The notes under the pieces were generated by a model. It was not told the origin of the DNA. It was given only the letters and a program-made list of their open reading frames with translations, and did not search any database. Positions 10,948 to 21,867 of a stretch of DNA of 64,000 nucleotides are shown here, piece by piece. A program made the translations under genes and the position numbers. Source of the stretch: Allium sativum. Taxonomy: Eukaryota; Streptophyta; Magnoliopsida; Asparagales; Amaryllidaceae. How positions within the stretch are numbered: position 1 is the first letter of the stretch; the number at the start of each line of letters is the position of its first letter. The stretch is taken from contig CM060920.1 in NCBI GenBank assembly GCA_030737875.1, forward strand, positions 483,444,861 through 483,508,860, in the 5' to 3' direction.

Positions 10948-13013
10948 ATTTGTAGTTTTCACTTTCATAATAAACTCAAGTTAATAACGTTAATTCTGGC
11001 AAAATATTTAAGCTGAGCTTATGTTTACAATTGCCGTTAAAAGTGGATACTTTATTCAAAATAAATAAATGTACATGTTATAATTAGACTGTCAAATATA
11101 AGCATATATTTTCTTCTATAAATCAAATTACAAGATCAAAATAATAAATTAATAATGGTAATAAGTTTTTTTTTCTATAACATTTATTATAAGACAAAAG
11201 CTAAATATTCAACCGGTTATTAATGTAAATCGCGTTTGTTAATAAGTTCATGAAATGGTTTGCACATATCGTTTAAAAGAGACAAAATCACAAATATAAA
11301 CATTTATTTCATATGAAATCTTAATTTTAGTTTACATTTTTAAATCTCAAAATTCTAGATTGTTACAGGCACCCACCGTGAACCACCCAACTTGATCCTT
11401 TCTTCCTTTTCAAAGATTCCCTATATTATTTGTTCCACCACCTGACCATTTCCTTCAGATTTCACTGTTTCGTTTTTTCTCTCCCATTCGCACCCCGCTA
11501 TCCATGTTATCCTCATATATTTTTTGGTTATTATTATTATTATTTTCTCTTTTCTTCAATGTGCATGAGTCTTTTCTTTGTTCATACTGGAGGATGGTGG
11601 TGGGGCTTTCGTTTGTATGGATTTGTGTTGAACCAACAAAAATGAAGATGGCTTCGTTATTTATAGGGGATGGAGGCGTGGCTAGCACGCTATTGGAAAG
11701 TTTTTTTATTTGGGTAACTTTATCGACATGTTTTACGTATTACTGAAAAGAAAATGCATAGGTTTGCACGTGTGTAGGGTATAGTTGTTTCTTGGATGGG
11801 AAAATTGGAAGGCTTGGTCGGCACGGTTCCATTTTCCTAGGTCAGTACTATTTAGGTAGGCTGCTGTGAGATTTAAATTTTAGAGTAGCTGCGCCTTTCA
11901 CATTGCCTATAAGACTTGATTTAGGCTTTACTTAAGGTAGGATAAATATCGTAACTTTAGTCTAAAGAAATCAGGGACGTTGCTTACATATGGTATGCTT
12001 GTACCCCTAAAGGCCACATTTCCATCTTTATAAAACTTAACCATGAAGGGATAGTGTAGCTACACCTATATACGGTTATCATGTATATATATATTCTATT
12101 TTATTTAACTTTACGGTATTTAACTCTACCTATAATAACCGTTAACCGTTATATTCTGACCGACACATGCGAACATAGAACGCAATGAAAATGGGCACAC
12201 CGCTATGTCTTAATGATCTGATCCCAATGAAATTAATTTTGCTGAATTCTGACTTCGTTTGCACAACTGCGTTATTTTATCTCAAATTTATTTATTGGTT
12301 CATTTTTAAATTGCACAAACAAATAAAACTGCGTCAATTGGCTCCAAACTGAAAAATCTAGCAATAACTAGTTATATGTATTCCAATAAAATTCGTTTCG
12401 TCGAAAACAGAGGTCGTTTGAAAAACAACTATTTTTAAAGCTTGTATAATATCGATAACATTTAAATCCAAAACAATTCAACAATAAATTATAATTATAT
12501 ATATCCAATTGTAATCTTATATAGCTTCAAAATAAACCAATATATATTTCAAACTCGATATTTTCAAATTCCAGATTAAACTATATTCAAATTATAAAAA
12601 TTCGTTTATATTTTATTAAATAAACGTTATCATTTATTAACGAATACCGTAGCAACTATTTGAAAATTTGAATTGGACATAACTTGCAATCTATAGTATG
12701 AAGTCCTCAAATTTCTCATTCACTAGAAAAATAAAATCAAGTAGATTCAAACGATTCTTATTTCACCGAATTCTGACTTATATCTGATTCAATATATACA
12801 ATTAAAGTTCAAAACTCAATATTACGAACTACCGCGTCGTTTCGAGCTCGTTTTAATTAATTCATATATACATACATACATATATATATGTGTGTGTGTG
12901 TAAACTCTATTTTGATAAATAAATTCGATATAAAACCCATTAATACCACCAAATCAATATTTAAAACAGATTTAAATATTCGTAATTAACGTTCAAAAAT
13001 CTGGGACGTTGCA
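10948..13013 (-). mobile_element. Element G, 3' LTR (U3 and start of transcribed part), truncated by the Copia insertion
   Basis: On the minus strand the LTR starts TGCAACGTCCCAG at 13013, right after a polypurine tract. Parts of 12180-12840 resemble LTRs H and I (the 'TTTCGTCGAAAACAGAGGTC' block, the GAACTACCGCG block, repeated 'AGCAATAACT' phrases). A TATA box on the minus strand (TATAAATA, 11659-11666) puts U3 at about 1.34 kb. The remaining ~700 bases would be the start of the transcribed region, after which the Copia element intervenes. No gene is seen; overlapping short frames at 11430-11746 lie around the TATA box and have no recognisable product. Confidence 0.6.
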
Positions 13014-14083
13014 TTCTTCCCCCCTTAAAAGAATTTTGTCACCGAAATTACAAGGTAAGTAGAATGCTCTGAACCGAATTATTTTAAAATAATTATTTTT
13101 GAATTATCATCAAAACAAATTCAAACTCTTTAAAATTTTCCAAAATTTCGTCATCATCTCCTATGCGTGGTTCGATTGGTACAATTACAACTGCTACTCC
13201 GGGCCTCAATTTCTCCAAAAGAAAATCAAAAGCCAAAGGGCTACCCAATTCAGGTAAAAATCAATCAACAACCAATCATATTAAGGTTTACCTATTTCTC
13301 GAGCAACTCAATTCCAGTTTCAAAGCAAATCAACTAACAGGTCTTCATCTTCCAATCAATATTTCAATCTTTATAATCAAGCCAATTCCCATAGCTTTTA
13401 GTATATGTACTTAACTTAATTTACAATGCAAATAAAAAATATAGGGTTAAATCCTTTAGTTTCATTTCATCCAATTTCTTTATTGACCTGTTTAATGAAT
13501 TTTATCCACCAAATAACAAACAAGCAGATCATTTAAATTATATTCAACCTTAATACTTACTGCTTTGTATTCACTTCGGTTTAACATACATTAATATCAA
13601 CCGATTAATATCCGATTGATTTCCATTATCATACATTCGATTTTCAAATCCCAAATCTATTTTATTCAACCAGATTAAGTTTCATTTTCATATCAAATTC
13701 AATTGACTAATTGATTTTTCCCAATTAGCTCGATTTCATTTTATAATTCTGCTTGAATTTCAACTAAATCAAGCAAAACAACCAAACAACCAATATTACT
13801 ATATTATAGAAAATTATTTCCCCTTCCTATAAAAATATAATTTGGGCAAAATTATTTCACATACCCTCTTTATAAAACAGTACTGTGTTAGTTGCTAGTT
13901 CAATATGGTTTACCAATACATGAACCGATCAATCAACACAATACAAAACATTTTTTATAAAATCTACAAATATGCTTTCTCGTACGTACACTCAAACTTA
14001 ATCTACGGTATTACTAACCCTATCTCTATTAAGTTACACTACAAAGCCATGGTTACTACTCAACCAGTAGCTCTGATACCAAA
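13014..14083 (-). mobile_element. Element G internal domain, about 1.07 kb, non-coding
   Basis: The left edge carries a minus-strand polypurine tract (plus TTCTTCCCCCCTT, 13014-13026) and the pre-PPT hairpin (arms 13032-13038 and 13043-13049, one mismatch). The right edge carries a primer-binding site (14070-14081). Between them the longest frame is 87 residues and shows no retroelement motif. If both edges belong to one element, the internal domain is only about one sixth the size of one LTR. Alternatively two partial elements abut here, or an internal deletion removed gag-pol. Confidence 0.5.
14070..14081 (-). promoter_or_regulatory. Primer-binding site of G (initiator-Met type)
   Basis: Plus strand GCTCTGATACCA, that is TGGTATCAGAGC on the minus strand, the same 12 bases as in A and B. 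Two bases later the presumed 5' LTR end (plus TGAAAAGTCCCGC, 14084) begins. Confidence 0.75.
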
Positions 14084-16077
14084 TGAAAAGTCCCGCAAAT
14101 CTGTACCCTTTGAGTTGACTAATATTACACACGTCCAACCCAAAGTGTACGAAAATATGCATCTTTAATAGAAAGAAAATTAGAGGATGAGAAACGAAAG
14201 AAAGAAATATCAAAATAGAAGAATAACAAGAAGAACCAACACCACAGGAATCTCACATCGCAGCGGAATAAAATATAATATAGAAATAATTCTTTATTGA
14301 AAACTTGAAAAAACTACTTACAATCATCAGAGTACATCAATACATCTGGACAGTTATAACAACCTGTCCTAATATACATCACACAATGGAATAATACTAA
14401 GTATCATACGTCTAGACTCCTTCAACTCGTCCCTGGACTTCACAGCATTGATAATATGAACCTGTAAAACTCAGTCTAACCGGAGCATTACAAACGCCAT
14501 GGATCAGTCTGGTGAACCAGCGTGAGAAAACTCACTAAATTTAACTAATATCCAGATTGATTAACTTTAGAAAAATCCTTTTGAAAGAAAAGGATAATAG
14601 TAAGACCAGCCCACATATAAACATGTACGGTTTTTACCTTACTATAACCCAAAACAATTTTGATATCAAAATCTAGTGATATTATAATAGTGTTTATCAA
14701 ATAAATAACCAAATAGTAGAACGCTTTCATCTCATGCTCTACATACATAGTCTATAATCAAAAACTACGAGGCACTTAGTAAGATTGGATTCCAAATATG
14801 ACAAGGTATGGGACCACTTTCCGATTAGTGTACTCTAGAGGAGATATACTGGGGTTCAACAAGAACATCTTGCAACCTAGCACATATGACCGACCACTCA
14901 TTTAGCTTGAGTGTATCGAATGTATTATCACCCACGGTGGTAGCTAGCCAACCGTCTCGAAAGCTGAAACAGTGAAAGATTAAGAAGACAAAAAGGAATT
15001 TCTCTAGATGGTGATAATACACCCTGCTTTGGAATGGCCCACCAAGCCATGTTTTCTGCCCGATTTTTGTCATTTCCCGGTTGATGAGGCTTGAGGCTAT
15101 GATTACCAACCTTCTTAGATCAACACATCACTTTGAATTCCACATCATTAGATCCGTCCAATCACTAATTGATGTCCACAAATACACTCTAGGTGTTAAG
15201 CAAGAGAATTTCTCCACCAGCAAACTTAGTACATTCGAAAAAATCAATGTATGTTACCCTCAGGAAATACTCTATCATACATTCGTCCATACAAGTCATC
15301 CAAGAACAGGATGAACAAAAGGCACCCTCCTACCGCATCCTAGGAATCACCCAAAGGATCAGTTACGAGAAGTCCTTGCAATCCAAAGATTTCAATCACG
15401 ACAGAATCACTGTCAAAATTACTCTAGTTGCAAGTCAGAGAAATTCAACTAGTAGTTCTTCCTCTTATGAAGATCTACGGTCTTCAGTGCTCCATCTTGC
15501 TCAGCGTCTTCCATCTTCAATGTTTACATATTTGGTGGTCGGAATGGTATTCAAATATGAATTCGATCTTGGTCTTTCCGTACCAACGACATAAGGGCCA
15601 TATTTTGATAGTCAGTGATTTAACTATCAAAATAAACTACCATGCAATCATTAAAATAAAATGGAACCACTGGTTCAGTATATAGCATCACTTGGCCTCT
15701 TTAATCTACTATTTGATAATTAAAACTTCAAACTCTCTCAATCTAGGAACGTAACATTTCACTTCAATATAAGAATATTCTTAATCCATTTCTTTAAAAT
15801 ACTCATAAAAATATCTTATAATTATATCCAATTTCCCATTTAACTCTCATTTGAAAACACTTGCTACAACATTTCATTATTACTTAAACTAGGAACAAAG
15901 TTCCTTTTGTAAAATATACATTTATAAACAGTATAACTTGATATTTGTAAAACAATGTCATATATTCTATTTTCAACATCTTTTACCATTACAAACTAGT
16001 ACCGTCTCTTCATAATAGTGAAGATGTTCAAGTTGGGGTATTCTATTTACCTCTCAGACCTTAATCGACAACATTCT
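14084..16077 (-). mobile_element. Element G, 5' LTR, U5/R side (interrupted by A)
   Basis: Follows the primer-binding site. On the minus strand it ends GCGGGACTTTTCA, comparable with GGGGACGTCACA at the end of I, and has a TTCCGCTG block (14254-14261) that also occurs near the end of I (28896 onward). No protein is recognisable; the 133-residue frame at 15193-15594 has no known domain and lies inside the LTR. The sequence continues after A at 32017. It should correspond to the downstream half of the LTR, while 10948-13013 is the upstream half, which explains why the two pieces do not align. Confidence 0.5.
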
Positions 16078-18609
16078 TGTAACGACCCGCATTCTACGCA
16101 TCGAAGGATCATAGAATATTCATTTCTTTCACATATGAAGTCGTATGGTCATGTAACTTTGGGGGACAACTACTAGGTTCATTTCCCATGTTCATGATTT
16201 TTGTCGGTTTTTAAATGACCGTTTTGCCCCTAGCTGATCTTGTTTTGGCCATAACTTTTGATTGGAAAGGATTTTTGACTTGAAACCACTTCCATTAGAT
16301 CAGGATGATGGTTTAACTTTCCATAGAGTGGTCACATTAGACAAACGGACTTACCGTTTGGGAGATATGGCTGAAACAAGTTTCAGATAGTGAAAAAACA
16401 GCTTAATTGGGCTTAACCGGGTGAAAGCTAGGCCCAATGGGGGATTTCGGGATTAGAGGTATTTGAGGGCTGCTAGGGTTAGGATTTCAGTTTTTCACTC
16501 ATTTTCCACCCGCCACAAATCCTCTCTTCAAACTAACAATGGCCTCCAACCTCTGAAACACCTCCAAATCACTTTCTAATCAAGGATTAGGCTTAGAAAC
16601 ATCAAATTAAGGAGGAATAGCACCAGATCAGAGTTAGAGCTGCTGTTAGACATCAGTATTCATGCCAAACAGAGATTCATTTCAGATTTGGTGTTTTATT
16701 TGTGGCCAAGGTGAGTGATTTGCATAGTTCCTCACCAATTACGGTTAATTAAGGGTAATTAGTGTTGATTAGCGAATTTATACACTAATAAATTCTGGAA
16801 AAATATTTATAAATTCTTAAATAATGTTTTTGACCTCTATTAGAAACTTGGGTTAATTTGGTTAAATTTTGATAATCCTATCATTACTATGCTAGAACAT
16901 GCTTAAGGGAATATATGGGATTTTGGGTATGTTTGATCCATTCTACATGCTATAGTTGTTGTTTTGGTGTTTATGATTGATTGTACATGTTGATATGACT
17001 ATATGTTATGATTTGTGATTGTCTAGAAGTGTTAGATTGGTCGAAAACGCCGTCGAATGGCGTAAAACAGTCGCTGGAAAGTTGCAGGAAATGTGCAGGG
17101 TTTCAAACTGGATCGGATCGGATTATTGGGCTCGGATCGGATAGGAGAACCAGGCAAGTGGACTTGATTCGGATTGGAAGTTAGCATAAGGGGCTTGGCA
17201 AGAAGGAAGGCCATTTTCTTAGGGTTGGAGTTGGGCAGAGGATCGGATCGGAGGGATAAAAAGGGGATCGGATCGGAGCTAAGGCGTGGGATCGGATCGG
17301 CTACCGAACCGAACCGGAGCTGGCATCTTCTGAGGCGTGCAAACGAAAGAGACAACAGGGAAGGTTGGATCGGATCGGAACTTGACACTATAAGGAGGAC
17401 CTTGGCAATTTACCACCGGACCGAGCCACATGTGAGAAGCTGAACCGAACTGCATGGAGGAGATGAACCCGAACCGAACCGAGCATGGGTGACCGAACCG
17501 AGTGTGTATTTCTATTTCTACATGATGACTCTTCTGAAGGCTAACTCCAATTCGACCAAAACCCGAGATGCAAAGGAGGTCCAAACGAGGAGCTTTGACT
17601 CAGGATCCAGATGGGAACCAATGAGTGAGCTTCATGATTGGGCTTTGCTGCGGGACGTGTGCTAAGGGGTTGTCGATGTCTGTAACTTTGAATCACTATG
17701 TGTAGGGAGTACGTGAACGGATTCAGGGCCACAGTGGCCTAGGTACGACTAAAGAGCTATTGACCAATGAGGTGGGTCATTTGTAAATATTTGGTCATGA
17801 CTCCATGAGGTAAGCTTGGTAGTAGCAGTAGTCGTACAAGTCGAACTCCGTCACTACTTCGATGGGTCTAGTGATCAAAGTGGTGGATATCGTATGCTTT
17901 ACGCACTGAGTGAGAGATGTGAGGATGGTTGTTATGTTTGATTTGTTCGCCATCACTATGACATGCACACCCCCACCCCCATATTCTTTGCACCATCTGT
18001 TTAGTGGCACCTTAGAGAATTGTACGGTATGTAGTGCTAACTCTTTGGTTGCAGGTCCAGGTTCAGGTATGGTTTAGTATACCTGTTATTGTTCTGTTTA
18101 GCTGCTTATCGCTCATACCAGACTTTTTGTCTGACCCAGAGTTTTATGTCTCTTCTTATTACTCTAGGTGCTCTCGCGAGCAGACTAGATACAGGTTAGC
18201 TGGTGATGCACGAGTAGCCGTACCGGAGACGAGCATGAGGCTTCCACGTATGATACATATATAGATATTCTCCCTGTGTCGCTGCTCATCACTATTTTGG
18301 GCATTGGTAGTGCACCCTTCCTTTCTTTTGTTTAGAGACAGTAATTTGTAAAGTTGTAATAAGCTGTATTTAGACTTCCGCTACTCTGATGTTGATGTTG
18401 GTTTTAGTTATCAGCTTATGCAACGTCTCGCCTGTTTTATGTCAAGTACATTATTATTATACTTTGTTCCATCCACTATGAGAATTCTACAGGTTTTCGA
18501 TTAGTTCATTCTCTTCTTTCCTTTCTTTGGCGACCATTCTATGCTAGTTGGGCATGTGTACAGCGCACTTTCAGAGGAAATGTCGGCTGGTGCGGGGCGG
18601 GCCGTCACA
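16078..18609 (+). repeat. 5' LTR of A, 2532 bp
   Basis: Starts TGTAACGACC and ends CCGTCACA. It contains a telobox-like TAGGGTTAGG (16474-16483) just before a CT-rich leader-like stretch, a strong 5' splice site (AAG/GTGAGT at 16710/16711), arrays of CGGAT and CCGAA pentamers (17107-17510), and a TATATATAG (about 18256) near the 3' end. Whether transcription starts near 16480 (TATA-less) or near 18285 cannot be decided here; the position of the splice donor and the layout of LTRs E and F favour the first. Confidence 0.93.
17107..17510 (+). repeat. CGGAT and CCGAA pentamer arrays in the LTR
   Basis: Dense runs of CGGATCGGAT and ACCGAACCGA recur in the middle of the LTR. Equivalents lie at 30478-30900 (A 3' LTR), about 37205-37620 and 44487-44895 (B, reversed). 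The 3' LTR of A has two more CGGAT units than the 5' LTR at the first run (30498 versus 17127), so the arrays vary in length. They are rich in CpG. Confidence 0.85.
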
Positions 18610-18611
18610 CT

Positions 18612-18623
18612 TGGTATCAGAGC
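18612..18623 (+). promoter_or_regulatory. Primer-binding site of A
   Basis: TGGTATCAGAGC two bases after the 5' LTR end, complementary to the 3' end of initiator Met-tRNA, as usual in plant chromoviruses. Confidence 0.95.
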
Positions 18624-18810
18624 TCTAGGTTGCGTAGTTAACCTAGGGAAGTTATCAGGGAGAGATAGTATACGTATATGAGAGAGCGTATTTTTGATTA
18701 TTTTGGTTTTCAAAGCTATATATATACTATTAGTATAGCTAAGGATGAAGTCGCACTGCACTAGCACCAATATGGAGATGGTTAATCGTTTTCTCTTTAC
18801 AGATTGAACG

Positions 18811-19776
18811 ATGAGCCGATACGCAAGAGGTGCCAGTAGAGGAGCCAATAATGGGAATGCTGCTGACATGAGGATGATGTTTACTGACCTCATGAGAGAG
18901 ATGCTTAGGGATGTGCAGAGGGCAGCTCCTAATGGTGGTAATGGTGGTGGTCTAATAGTGCAGGCGCCTAGGGCCGATTTCGCCAAGCTGAATAAGGATT
19001 ATACTAGTCTTGGTTAGAAGTCGTTCACCGGAACGGAGTCGGCCACGGATGTTCAGGATTGTTTGGATAGCTGCGAGCGTATCTTCGAAGACTTGGGTAT
19101 CGAGGATGCGATGAAGAGAAGGCTAGCATCCCGTCAGCTGCAAGGACGGGCAATGAATTGGTGGAATGCTATAAAGGCAGCTACTCCCGAAGATCAGATC
19201 ACTTGGGAGCAGTTTAAGTTTCGCTTTAGCGATAAGTTCATTCCGGCTGCTCAGAAGTCAGTGTTGTTTAAGAAATTTTTGAAGCTCAAGCAGAATGGTA
19301 GAGCTGTCTCGGGGTATATTGCCAAATTCGACACTTTTTCGAAGTATGGGTTATCTCTTATTGATAGTGCCGAGAAGAAGAACGAGAAGTTCATAACTGG
19401 CTTGGATCAGTAATTAGGGGAAAGGCTTACTAATCACATCGATGAGACGTTTGAGTCAATGGTGGGGAAAGCATTGAGGTCCGAGAGTCTTTACCCTATG
19501 TCAAAGACTGAGGTTGCATCTGCAGAGGAGCCAAAACCACAAGCAAGTGGTGGAGGCAAGAGTGGTTCTCAGAATAAGAGAAAGCAGAATCAGACCAAGG
19601 ATGGCCAGAAGAAAAAGAATAAGCAAGATGTTGAGTGCTTCAGCTGTGGTAAGAAGGCCCACTATGACAAAGAGTGTCGGGCCAAGCCAGCGGATAGGAA
19701 GTGCTTCAACTGTGGCCAAGTGGGACATCACAAGGGCAAGTGTCCGCAACCCCCAAAAGAAAAGCAGATGGTGAAA
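18811..19776 (+). pseudogene. gag: gag of chromovirus A (stops at 19015 and 19411)
   Basis: The capsid/nucleocapsid precursor that packages element RNA. The ATG at 18811 is chosen because B starts at the same place with the same N-terminus (MSRYARGA). The retrotransposon gag core (from about 19030, with RAMNWWNAIK at 19147) is followed by a lysine-rich linker and two CCHC zinc knuckles, [14 protein letters not shown] from 19636 and [14 protein letters not shown] from about 19702. In-frame TAG at 19015-19017 and TAA at 19411-19413 are absent from B at those positions, so they are lesions in A. The acceptor-like ACAG lies eight bases upstream. The reading frame continues without a break into protease, as in single-polyprotein chromoviruses. 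Confidence 0.9.
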
Positions 19777-21867
19777 GCATATGCCCTTAATGCCATACCT
19801 TCTTCGTCGAATGCCCCTACTGCGGCGGAGAATGGAAAGAATGTCGTTATTCAATGTATGCTTTCTATTTATGATGTTCCTGTTAGAGTTTTGTTTGATA
19901 CCGGGGCTTCCAGTTCTTTCTTATCTAGTGACCTGGTAGATAGGTTGGGATTGGAGCCCGAGATTGTCGATAGACCTTTAGTAGTGACGAACCCGATTGG
20001 TGGTTCGACTAACCTTAGCATGATTTATCGTAATGTGGTCTTATCGAGTCATGGATGCATGTTTGTTTGTGATTGCTTTGTTTTGGGCTTTACTGGGTTT
20101 GGCATTATTTTGGGAGTCGATTGGCTCCAAAGATACGGGGTGGTGGTGGACTGTGAGGGCTTTTTGGTGACAGCTAGAGCGGATGATGGGCGGAGGGTAG
20201 TGTTTGGTGGTCTACCGGGTGATGGGGTAATGGCTAGTTTTCTAAATTCCCTCGACATCCCGCATAGTGAGTTGTCAGGGTTTCCCGTGGTTGGCCTGTA
20301 TCCGGACGTCTTCGAGGAAGTGACCGGGCTTCCACCACACCGAGAGATTGAGTTTCGTATTGATTTAGTGAAAGATTCCAGACCTATAGTGATGCCACTT
20401 CGGCGTATGGCACCAAGGGAGCAGCGAGAGCTCGGGGTGCAAGTCAGCGATCTTTTGAAGAAGGGATTTATCAGAAGGAGTGTTTCTGAATGGGGAGCAC
20501 CAGTTGTGTTTGCTACCAAGGCGGATGGTTCCCTTCGTTTGTGTGTAGACTACCGCGAGTTGAATAAAGTGACGAGGAAGAATAAGTATCCTCTACCGCG
20601 GATAGATGATTTGTTTGATCAGTTGAGTGGCGCGAGAGTATTCTCTCAGTTGGATCTGACGACAGGTTTTTATCAGCTTAGAGTGGAAGCTGAGAGTATA
20701 CCTAAAACGACAATCCGGATGTCGTCTGGATTTTATGAGTGGTTGGTCATGCCATTCGGGCTGACCAATGCCCCAGCATACTTTGTGGATCTTATGAATA
20801 GGGTATTCAGAGATCAGTTGAATAAGTTTGTCCTTGTGTTCGTGGATGATATTTTGGTCTATTCGAGGACAGACGAAGAAAACAAGGAACGTTTGAGGAT
20901 AGTGATGGAGGTGTTGAGAAAACACCAGTTGAAAGCAAAATTCTCTAAGTGCCACTTCTGGGGGAGGGAATTGAGATTCTTGGGCCATGTTGTTTCAGAG
21001 AATGGTATTGCCGTGGACCTTGCGAAGGTGGCTACGGTACAAGATTGGTCTACGCCCAAGAATGCAACGGACATAAGAAGTTTCTTGGGATTAGCTGGAT
21101 ACTATCGTAAGTTTATCCAAGACTTCTCCAAGATAGCAGCACCGTTGACTCATTTGACCAAGAAGAATCAAACCTTCGTCTGGGACGAAAGGTGCGAGAA
21201 TGCATTCAAGAGTCTAAAGGAAAAGTTGACATGTGCACCAGTGTTAGTCATCCCTAAGGGGAATGAAGAGATGACGGTATATACGGAAGCATGTGGTACT
21301 GGACTTGGTGCTGTATTGATGCAAGGAGGTAGGGTTGTAGCTTATGAAAGCCGGCAACTGAAACCGCATGAGAAAAGATACCCTACCCATGATTTGGAAT
21401 TGGCAGCGACCGTGTTTGCATTGAAGATGTGGAGACATTATCTCTTGGGAGAAAGATTCGAGTTGTTTACCGATAATAAATCGTTAAAGTATCTTTTCTC
21501 TCAAAAGGATCTAAATCTCCGACAACAAAGGTGGTTAGAATTCTTAGCTTCCTATGATTTCGATATCGCATACACACCAGGATATGGCAATGTGGTAGCT
21601 GATGCATTGAGTAGAAGACATGCCAGTTTAGGGGCTATGTTTCTAGAATGGAAGCAACTGGAGTACATCGTTGGGTATGATTTCAGACCAAAGTGCGAAT
21701 TGGATCCAGAAATGTTAGCAAGTTTGACGATCAGACCCACTCTGATTGAGCGGATTGGTTCCAGTCAGAGGGACGATCCTAACCTATTGGAGGTCATCTC
21801 AAAGTTAAAGATGGGAATTGACGGAGAGATGAACAAGTATGGGCTTGATCGAGATGGATGGCTTTGA
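19777..21867 (+). pseudogene. pol: Protease, reverse transcriptase and RNase H of chromovirus A
   Basis: Aspartic protease with the DTGA active site at 19897-19908. Reverse transcriptase from about 20300 with [12 protein letters not shown] (about 20540), FSQLDL and the catalytic FVDDILVYS (VDD at 20842-20850). RNase H from about 21180 to 21620, ending in ADALSRR. In the RNase H motif [11 protein letters not shown], the first catalytic Asp is Glu (codon 21286-21288, GAA), whereas B has Asp. The frame is open for 802 codons from 19459 and ends at a TGA (21865-21867) between RNase H and integrase; the same TGA is present in B. Same frame as gag. Confidence 0.92.

Larger units (their letters stand above)
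16711..18802 (+). other. Putative intron: LTR splice donor to acceptor just before gag
   Basis: Donor CCAAG/GTGAGTGATTT at 16710/16711. Acceptor TTTTCTCTTTACAG ends at 18802, eight bases before the gag ATG at 18811. Both are kept in B (donor 45290/45289, acceptor at 43190, minus strand). The 2.09 kb intron would remove the rest of the LTR and the primer-binding site, giving a gag mRNA that cannot serve as genome. Inferred from splice consensus and conservation only. Confidence 0.5.

Noticed and set aside
12900..13013. 13013 end as the boundary of a further complete element to its left
   Set aside because: The polypurine tract and hairpin on its right show it is the 3' LTR start of a minus-strand element, so the internal domain lies to the right, not the left.
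15193..15594. 133-residue plus-strand frame as a host gene
   Set aside because: It lies within the presumed LTR of G, has no recognisable domain and is not in an exon-like setting.
17032..17584. Open frames on both strands across the pentamer arrays
   Set aside because: They recur in all four A/B LTR copies because of the CGGAT/CCGAA repeats, which lack stops in several frames; no protein family resemblance.
21865..21867. TGA as a selenocysteine codon
   Set aside because: Land plants lack selenocysteine decoding, and the position is between domains rather than in an active site.
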